Assembly: GCA_031273305.1 (NCBI GenBank)
Contig: JAISSC010000173.1
Location: forward strand, 1-10,875
Direction of reading: 5' to 3'
DNA length: 10,875 bases
Origin: Flavobacteriaceae bacterium
GTDB taxonomy: Bacteria > Bacteroidota > Bacteroidia > Flavobacteriales > Weeksellaceae
Under the pieces are notes generated by a model. That model was not told where the DNA came from. It saw nothing but the letters and a program-made list of their open reading frames with translations, and did no database searches. Positions 6,434 through 10,875 of this stretch are shown piece by piece. The position numbers were made by a program, and so were the translations under genes. Within the stretch, counting starts at the first letter, position 1. Every line of letters begins with the position of its first letter.

Positions 6434-6811
6434 ATGGCTAGAATTTCCGGTGTAGATTTACCGAAGAATAAAAGAGGAGTTATCGGTCTTACCTACATTT
6501 ATGGTATCGGTAAGAGCACTGCATCAAAAATATTGAAAGATGCAGGGATCGATGAAGATAAAAAAGTTTCAGAATGGAATGACGATGAGATCAACGCCAT
6601 CAGAAAATTCATTTCCGAAAGTATAAAAGTAGAAGGAGAATTACGTTCAGAGATCCAGTTAAACATCAAACGTTTGATGGATATCGGATGTCAGAGAGGA
6701 ATCAGACATCGTTTGGGATTACCACTCAGAGGTCAGAGAACCAAAAATAACTCCCGTACAAGGAAAGGTAGGAGAAAAACTGTAGCTAACAAGAAAAAAG
6801 CCACTAAATAA
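6434..6811 (+). CDS. rpsM: 30S ribosomal protein S13
   Basis: The 125-residue product begins MARISGVDLPKNKRGVIGLT and has YIYGIGKSTASKIL, the helix-two-turn-helix region of S13. Near residues 85-111 it carries CQRGIRHRLGLPLRGQRTKN followed by SRTRKG, the family signature. The extreme C terminus is a lysine- and arginine-rich tail (GRRKTVANKKKATK) that reaches toward the P-site tRNA. S13 sits in the 30S head and forms bridges to L5 and 23S rRNA helix 38. It opens the classical alpha-operon part, ahead of rpsK, rpsD, rpoA and rplQ. The stop is a tandem TAATAA; rpsK starts 13 bases after the first TAA. Confidence 0.97.
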   Translation: MARISGVDLPKNKRGVIGLTYIYGIGKSTASKILKDAGIDEDKKVSEWNDDEINAIRKFISESIKVEGELRSEIQLNIKRLMDIGCQRGIRHRLGLPLRGQRTKNNSRTRKGRRKTVANKKKATK

Positions 6812-6824
6812 TAAATAGGTAACT

Positions 6825-7217
6825 ATGGCAAAGACAGCATCAAAAACGACCAAAAAAAGGAAAGTTAAAATTGAAGCAATAGGAGAAGCCCATATTCAGG
6901 CCTCGTTCAATAATATTATTATCTCACTGACCAATAAAAACGGTGAAGTAATTTCATGGGCGTCTGCCGGTAAAATGGGGTTTAAAGGCTCTAAAAAAAA
7001 TACTCCCTATGCTGCTCAGCTGGCAGCAGAGAACTGTGCTCAGGTTGCATATGAACTAGGGCTAAGAAGAGTAAAAGTTTTTGTAAAAGGGCCCGGAGCA
7101 GGTAGAGAATCTGCAATCCGTACCATCCACAATTCAGGAATTGAAGTGAGTGAAATCGTTGATGTAACTCCTATTCCACATAATGGATGCAGACCTCCGA
7201 AAAGAAGAAGAGTTTAA
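6825..7217 (+). CDS. rpsK: 30S ribosomal protein S11
   Basis: The 130-residue product has a basic N-terminal tail (AKTASKTTKKRKVK), then AHIQASFNNIIISLTNKNGE and VISWASAGKMGFKGSKKNTP, and ends VTPIPHNGCRPPKRRRV. These are the S11 hallmarks. The asparagine-glycine pair at N120-G121 is the site that becomes isoaspartate in E. coli S11; that this happens here is inference. S11 lies on the 30S platform with S6 and S18 and contacts the mRNA path near the E site, next to the 3' end of 16S rRNA. The start follows AATAGGTAACT, a weak match at best to a Shine-Dalgarno motif. A 28-base gap leads to rpsD. Confidence 0.97.
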   Translation: MAKTASKTTKKRKVKIEAIGEAHIQASFNNIIISLTNKNGEVISWASAGKMGFKGSKKNTPYAAQLAAENCAQVAYELGLRRVKVFVKGPGAGRESAIRTIHNSGIEVSEIVDVTPIPHNGCRPPKRRRV

Positions 7218-7245
7218 CAAATAGTAAAAGTATTCAAATTTTATA

Positions 7246-7857
7246 ATGGCAAGATATATTGGTCCAAAAACGAAAATAGCCCGAAAATTCGGACAGGCTA
7301 TTTATGGGGAAGATAAGTATTTCGAAAGAAGAAAATACCCTCCAGGACAACACGGTCCGAACAAAAGAAGAGGTTCTAAACGCTCCGAGTATGCAATTCA
7401 GTTAGCAGAAAAACAAAAAGCTAAATATACCTACGGTATCTTAGAAAGACAATTCGCTAACTTGTTCGATAAAGCTCAGAGAAATAAAGGAATCACAGGG
7501 GAAGTTTTATTACAACTTTGTGAGTCCCGTTTAGATAACGTAGTATACAGGCTGGGATTATCCAACACAAGAGCGGGGTCTCGTCAGTTAGTATCACACA
7601 AACATATTACAGTTAACGGAGAAATAGTCAATATTCCTTCTTATCTGCTAAGACCGGGTGATGTGATAGGAGTAAGAGAAAAATCTAAATCATTACAAGT
7701 AATTAAAGATGCTTTAGCTAATAATTCTCATAAAACCTACGAATGGTTAGTATGGAACGATGAAAAATTAACAGGAGAATTTAAAGTAGTACCTGAAAGA
7801 ATTCAGATTCCTGAAGATATCAAAGAACAATTGATAGTCGAGTTGTATTCTAAATAA
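7246..7857 (+). CDS. rpsD: 30S ribosomal protein S4, zinc-free form
   Basis: The 203-residue product has the usual S4 length. It starts MARYIGPKTKIARKFGQAIY, carries RKYPPGQHGPNKRRGSKRSE near residues 29-48 and the S4 RNA-binding domain at about 92-150, with ESRLDNVVYRLGLSNTRAGS and RQLVSHKHITVNGEIVNIPS. The N-terminal region lacks the cysteine cluster of zinc-binding S4; the only cysteine is C92 (LCESRLDN). S4 nucleates 30S assembly at the five-way junction of the 16S rRNA 5' domain, and with S5 affects decoding accuracy. In E. coli it is the autoregulator of the alpha operon. The order rpsK-rpsD-rpoA-rplQ is canonical. Confidence 0.97.
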   Translation: MARYIGPKTKIARKFGQAIYGEDKYFERRKYPPGQHGPNKRRGSKRSEYAIQLAEKQKAKYTYGILERQFANLFDKAQRNKGITGEVLLQLCESRLDNVVYRLGLSNTRAGSRQLVSHKHITVNGEIVNIPSYLLRPGDVIGVREKSKSLQVIKDALANNSHKTYEWLVWNDEKLTGEFKVVPERIQIPEDIKEQLIVELYSK

Positions 7858-7883
7858 ATATTAAAAAATTAGCTAAAATTTAT

Positions 7884-8876
7884 ATGGCAATTTTAAACTT
7901 TATAAAACCTGATAAGGTAATTTTAATCGAATCAGACGATTTCAGAGGACATTTTGAATTCAGACCATTAGAACCGGGATTCGGATTGACTGTAGGAAAT
8001 GCTTTGCGAAGAGTTCTATTATCCTCCTTAGAAGGATATGCAATTACATCCATTAAAATAGAAGGGATAGATCACGAATTTTCAACTATTCCCGGAGTTA
8101 TTGAAGATGTAACAGAAATCATACTGAACCTTAAAAAAGTTCGATTTAAAAACCAAATCAATAAAGGAGGAAATGAGGTCGTAACCGCCCAAATTTCAGG
8201 AAAGACCGCACTAACCGCAGGAGACTTGGGGAAATTTATTTCTTCCTATCAGGTCTTAAATCCAGATTTGGTGATCTGTCACATGGATAAATCCGTGAAT
8301 TTCAACATAACTTTCAACATAGATAAAGGAAGAGGATATGTACCGGCTGAGCAGAATAAATCCAATCATGCTCCGGTGGGAACTATTGCGATAGACTCTA
8401 TTTATACTCCTATCCGGAATGTAAGTTATAGTATAGAAGATTATCGTGTGGAACAAAGAACGGATTATGAAAAACTTATCTTAGATATTCAGACAGACGG
8501 TTCCATTGCTCCTCAGGAAGCCTTAACAGAAGCAGCCAAGATACTGATCCATCATTTTATGTTATTCTCCGATGAAAGAATAACATTAGAAGCAGACGTG
8601 GTTGCATCTACTGATGCTTATGACGAAGAAGCCCTTCACATGAGACAATTATTGAAAACCAAACTGGTAGATATGGATTTGTCGGTGAGAGCCTTAAATT
8701 GCCTTAAAGCAGCAGAAGTGGAAACTCTCGGAGAACTGGTTTCTTTTACAAAATCAGACTTAATGAAGTTTAGAAACTTTGGTAAAAAATCTTTAACCGA
8801 ATTGGAAGATTTAGTATATTCTAAAAATCTTACCTTTGGTTTAGATGTTTCAAAATATAAATTAGACGTAGAATAA
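7884..8876 (+). CDS. rpoA: DNA-directed RNA polymerase subunit alpha
   Basis: The 330-residue product is full-length alpha. The N-terminal dimerisation domain spans roughly residues 1-235, with FRPLEPGFGLTVGNALRRVL at 26-45 and HEFSTIPGVIEDVTEIILNL at 64-83. The C-terminal domain covers about 255-325: LSVRALNCLKAAEVETLGEL contains R269 and N272, equivalent to the DNA-contacting E. coli R265 and N268, and FRNFGKKSLTELEDL holds the second helix-hairpin-helix contact (G300, K302, S303). Alpha assembles beta and beta-prime and, through this domain, contacts UP elements and activators. It lies between rpsD (26-base gap) and rplQ (nine bases), with tandem TAA stops. Confidence 0.98.
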   Translation: MAILNFIKPDKVILIESDDFRGHFEFRPLEPGFGLTVGNALRRVLLSSLEGYAITSIKIEGIDHEFSTIPGVIEDVTEIILNLKKVRFKNQINKGGNEVVTAQISGKTALTAGDLGKFISSYQVLNPDLVICHMDKSVNFNITFNIDKGRGYVPAEQNKSNHAPVGTIAIDSIYTPIRNVSYSIEDYRVEQRTDYEKLILDIQTDGSIAPQEALTEAAKILIHHFMLFSDERITLEADVVASTDAYDEEALHMRQLLKTKLVDMDLSVRALNCLKAAEVETLGELVSFTKSDLMKFRNFGKKSLTELEDLVYSKNLTFGLDVSKYKLDVE

Positions 8877-8885
8877 TAAGAAGTT

Positions 8886-9449
8886 ATGAGACACGGAAAA
8901 AAGTTTAATCACTTAGGAAGAACAGCATCGCATCGTAAAGCTATGCTTTCCAATATGGCGACATCTCTTATCTTGCATAAGAGGATCAATACTACCGTTG
9001 CGAAAGCAAAAGCATTGAGAACTTATGTAGAACCTTTTTTAACAAAATCAAAAGACGATACCACCCAAAACAGGAGAGTAGTTTTTAGCTATCTCCAAAA
9101 TAAACATGCCATTACGGAACTGTTCAAAACAATAGCTCCAAAAATAGCCAACAGAAACGGAGGGTATACACGTATTATAAAAACAGGTTTCCGTTTAGGA
9201 GACGGAGCAGATACAGCACTAATCGAATTAGTAGATTTCAATGAACTGTACAATGCAGGAGAATCTACTAAGAAAACAACAAGACGAAGCCGCCGCTCAA
9301 CCAAAAAAGCGGAACCTACGGAAGAAGTAACCGAAGTTGTAAAAAATGAAGAAGTAGTTGCAGAAGCTGCTCCCATAGAGGATGCTCCTGCTCCTGCCGA
9401 AGCTGCCGATACAGAAGAAAAAACAGAAGAAGAAGGAGAAAAAGAATAA
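8886..9449 (+). CDS. rplQ: 50S ribosomal protein L17 with acidic C-terminal tail
   Basis: The 187-residue product is L17 over residues 1-125: MRHGKKFNHLGRTASHRKAM, then INTTVAKAKALRTYVEP, TKSKDDTTQNRRVVFSYLQN, and GGYTRIIKTGFRLGDGADTA followed by LIELVDFNELYN. L17 surrounds the tunnel exit on the large subunit. Compared with E. coli L17 (127 residues) it has about 60 extra residues: a basic patch KKTTRRSRRSTKK at 129-141 and then an alanine-, glutamate- and proline-rich acidic tail to residue 187. Such tails are known in Bacteroidota L17; their job is not established to my knowledge. It is the last gene of the operon; a terminator begins 25 bases after its stop. Confidence 0.97.
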   Translation: MRHGKKFNHLGRTASHRKAMLSNMATSLILHKRINTTVAKAKALRTYVEPFLTKSKDDTTQNRRVVFSYLQNKHAITELFKTIAPKIANRNGGYTRIIKTGFRLGDGADTALIELVDFNELYNAGESTKKTTRRSRRSTKKAEPTEEVTEVVKNEEVVAEAAPIEDAPAPAEAADTEEKTEEEGEKE

Positions 9450-9473
9450 TCTTATTTCATTCTGAACATAAAC

Positions 9474-9507
9474 AAGAAGCAGGTTTTTTCAAGCCTGCTT
9501 TTTGGTT
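9474..9507 (+). terminator. Intrinsic terminator closing the ribosomal operon
   Basis: AAGCAGG (9477-9483) pairs perfectly with CCTGCTT (9494-9500). The inner TTT (9484-9486) can continue against AAG (9491-9493) through one G-T wobble, leaving a TTTC tetraloop. At the base, AAG (9474-9476) can pair with TTT (9501-9503), again with one wobble. The hairpin is followed by TTTGGTTTTA, a reasonable though interrupted T tract. It lies 25 bases after the rplQ stop, exactly where the operon should end, so termination of the long ribosomal transcript here is well supported. Confidence 0.88.
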
Positions 9508-9637
9508 TTATAATGCGAACGTAGTGAAGTAGCGGCAATATCACAAAGACAGGTTAACAGCATGCGAAGTAAAGACACCCAAATTGGACAGCTCTACATT
9601 ATTTTATCTGTTAATTTATAATAAATAAAGTTTTCCC

Positions 9638-9668
9638 ATTGCTTTATTGTAAATTTATTGTACATTTA
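9638..9668 (+). promoter_or_regulatory. Candidate Bacteroidota-type promoter for the exported-protein gene
   Basis: ATTG (9638-9641) followed after 19 bases by TACATTTA (9661-9668) resembles the Bacteroidota promoter recognised by the RpoD-type sigma factor (TTTG-like element near -33 and TAnnTTTG near -7); the -7 box matches five of its six fixed positions. Transcription would start a few bases past 9670, leaving a leader of about 40 bases. A second, poorer choice is TTG at 9658-9660 with TATTATAG at 9681-9688 (four of six). The call rests on consensus matching in A/T-rich DNA, so it is moderate at best. Confidence 0.45.
9643..9664. repeat. 11-base tandem direct repeat in the promoter spacer
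   Basis: TTTATTGTAAA (9643-9653) is followed immediately by TTTATTGTACA (9654-9664), identical at ten of eleven positions. The period is close to one turn of the DNA helix, which would place both units on the same face. The repeat lies within the spacer and -7 box of the candidate promoter. It could be a binding site for a regulator or chance in A/T-rich sequence. Confidence 0.6.
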
Positions 9669-9670
9669 CA
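9648..9670. promoter_or_regulatory. Interrupted palindrome, possible operator
   Basis: TGTAAAT (9648-9654) and ATTTACA (9664-9670) are perfect seven-base inverted repeats with a nine-base spacer, centred on 9659. The right arm covers the -7 box of the candidate promoter. Size and symmetry fit a site for a dimeric DNA-binding protein, and a bound protein there would block polymerase. No regulator gene is visible, so the function is inference. Confidence 0.35.
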
Positions 9671-9712
9671 TAATCTTTTATATTATAGTTACGAACTTAA
9701 ATCTTAGAAAAA

Positions 9713-10875
9713 ATGTTCAACTTAAACCATCTCTTTTCTTACAACTTTAGGCGGATAGCGCAATTGTTTGATTATAAACAATTCCCCCCTCTCTATACGC
9801 ATTTAGTATCAGGTAATATTTATCTTGCCCTTGTGACAATAACGCTCGGAGTTTCCCGCACAGAGGCGCAGGTAACTATCGGTGGTGGTGATGCTCCGGC
9901 AGCAGGTTCGGTGCTAAGCCTTAATTCCAACACTAAGGGCGGTTTGGTGCTTTCGAATGTGAAATTAATCGACTTATATGAGATCCCCGAAGATTTTCCG
10001 GGTATGTCCGGTTTGGTAGAGCCGGCTTTGACTGTTGCCAAAAAGGCTTTTACAGGGGCGGTGGTTTACAACACCTACGATTCTTTCGGACAAGGTAAAG
10101 GTATCTATACGTGGGATGGTGAAAAATGGACATACATTGGTGGCGGTATAGGTACTTCTATCGGTCGCGTGTATTATCTGGATAATACCGATTCCAACAA
10201 TCCTGTTACCGACTGGTTGGAATTTATGGCGTATAATTTGGGTGCTACGCCTATGTCCATTGACCAACAGATAGCTGAAACTGACGTAAACAAAATAAAA
10301 ATCATCTACGGCGACCTATACCAGTGGGGGCGCAAAACGGACGGACACGAGAAGAGAGAAAGTACCATATCTAACAATCAAGTTCAGGTAGGTAATTACA
10401 CCAGTGCGGGGAATCAGTTTGTGATAATTAACACATCCCCTAACGATTGGCTTGAGGGTAATAATAGTAAACCAGGGCGTTGGGGCGGTACAACGGGTGC
10501 CGACAGTAATATTCCGACTTCCAGAGGCGAAAACGACCCTTGCCCTCCCAACTTTCGCGTACCCACTATGGATGAATGGATTGGTATTATCAATGGAATC
10601 GGTAATACAGCTAACATTCCTGAAGGTGGCAATGGTGTTAATAGATGGGTATGGCAGGATGGCGGGACTACAACTGTAAGTGGATGGTTGATCTATCCTC
10701 CCAAACAGGGGGTAACAACTCCGAGTGAGAATGATGAAGATTATGAATCTACTCCTACGCTTTTTCTGCCCGTAGCAGGGATGCGACATCGTGACGACGG
10801 TAATATTACAGATGTAGGTATACGCGGCTACTACTGGAGCAGCACGGTAAGTGAGTCCTACTCGTATAATGTACA
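9713..10875 (+). CDS. Probable exported FISUMP-domain protein (partial, open at right edge)
   Basis: From the ATG at 9713 the frame stays open for 387 codons to the window edge. The start is the first possible after an in-frame TAA at 9698. Residues 1-53 form an unusually long leader: about 35 residues with an FRR at 12-14, a hydrophobic core IYLALVTITLGV (36-47) and a likely signal-peptidase site after TEA (50-52). Next come QVTIGGGDAPAAGSVLSLNS and NTKGGLVLSNVKL, then GAVVYNTYDSFGQGKGIYTW and DGEKWTYIGG (115-144), motifs common in secreted Bacteroidota proteins. Residues 165-387 fit the Fibrobacter succinogenes major paralogous domain: FMAYNLGATP, GDLYQWGRKTDG, DPCPPNFRVPTMDEW (275-289), LFLPVAGMRHRDDG and GYYWSSTVS (372-380). 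The family is related in general appearance to C-type-lectin-like folds; its function is unknown. The gene is richer in G+C than the operon and uses mostly CGN arginine codons. Confidence 0.85.
   Translation, partial: MFNLNHLFSYNFRRIAQLFDYKQFPPLYTHLVSGNIYLALVTITLGVSRTEAQVTIGGGDAPAAGSVLSLNSNTKGGLVLSNVKLIDLYEIPEDFPGMSGLVEPALTVAKKAFTGAVVYNTYDSFGQGKGIYTWDGEKWTYIGGGIGTSIGRVYYLDNTDSNNPVTDWLEFMAYNLGATPMSIDQQIAETDVNKIKIIYGDLYQWGRKTDGHEKRESTISNNQVQVGNYTSAGNQFVIINTSPNDWLEGNNSKPGRWGGTTGADSNIPTSRGENDPCPPNFRVPTMDEWIGIINGIGNTANIPEGGNGVNRWVWQDGGTTTVSGWLIYPPKQGVTTPSENDEDYESTPTLFLPVAGMRHRDDGNITDVGIRGYYWSSTVSESYSYNV

Larger units (their letters stand above)
9508..9712. other. Non-coding intergenic region
   Basis: I find no convincing gene between the operon terminator and the ATG at 9713. 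The left part (about 9511-9590) is of mixed composition and includes a stretch, 9513-9542, that resembles worn copies of an interspersed bacterial repeat. The right part (about 9590-9712) is strongly A/T-rich and holds the candidate promoter, tandem repeat and palindrome listed separately. An in-frame TAA at 9698-9700 shows that the downstream reading frame cannot extend further left with an ordinary start than the ATG at 9713. Confidence 0.8.

Noticed and set aside
7858..7883. TTAGCTAA palindrome in the rpsD-rpoA gap as a possible regulatory site
   Set aside because: An eight-base palindrome in a 26-base A/T-rich gap is easily due to chance, and no promoter-like boxes accompany it.
9820..10789. 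Several minus-strand open frames opposite the right-hand gene
   Set aside because: They overlap one another and an uninterrupted 387-codon plus-strand frame with a secretion leader and FISUMP motifs, so they are shadows.
1..10875. CRISPR arrays, insertion sequences, tRNA or rRNA genes, or a novel defence system
   Set aside because: I looked for regularly spaced repeats, transposase motifs and structural RNA signatures and saw none; the window is a core ribosomal operon plus one accessory gene.

Overview
The window is almost entirely one dense plus-strand ribosomal-protein operon, the merged S10-spc-alpha type cluster, from a Bacteroidota bacterium. I favour the class Flavobacteriia. The reasons are: the gene order secY-infA-rpmJ-rpsM with no adk or map; starts preceded by A/T-rich sequence rather than Shine-Dalgarno motifs; AGA-rich codon use; zinc-free forms of S4, S14 and L36; an L17 with a long acidic tail; and protein sequences that read like Flavobacteriia members from memory. 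Genus cannot be fixed from the sequence alone.

Layout. Positions 1-104 hold the last codons of rplP. The operon then runs rpmC, rpsQ, rplN, rplX, rplE, rpsN, rpsH, rplF, rplR, rpsE, rpmD, rplO, secY, infA, rpmJ, rpsM, rpsK, rpsD, rpoA and rplQ (116-9449), with most gaps 4-31 bases. The exception is a 61-base gap before rpsH that holds a foldable inverted repeat. Two genes, rpmC and rpmJ, are short and easy to miss. The starts of rplF and rpmD must be set downstream of the longest open frames. A clear intrinsic terminator at 9474-9507 closes the operon.

Positions 9508-9712 are non-coding. They contain a weak repeat-like stretch near 9513 and a good candidate Bacteroidota promoter (9638-9668), which is overlapped by an 11-base tandem repeat and a 23-base interrupted palindrome. 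From 9713 to the right edge runs one uninterrupted plus-strand reading frame of 387 codons, open at the window end. It encodes a probable exported protein of the Fibrobacter succinogenes major paralogous domain (FISUMP) type. Its base composition and arginine codons differ clearly from the operon.

How the genes work together: 18 genes make ribosomal proteins of both subunits, infA makes initiation factor 1, rpoA makes the RNA polymerase alpha subunit and secY the central protein-export channel, so transcription, translation and export components are co-expressed. The exported FISUMP protein is a separate transcription unit. I see no CRISPR array, transposase, tRNA or rRNA gene, and no evidence of a new multi-gene system. 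The points most worth a second look are the right-hand accessory gene with its promoter region and the pre-rpsH hairpin.
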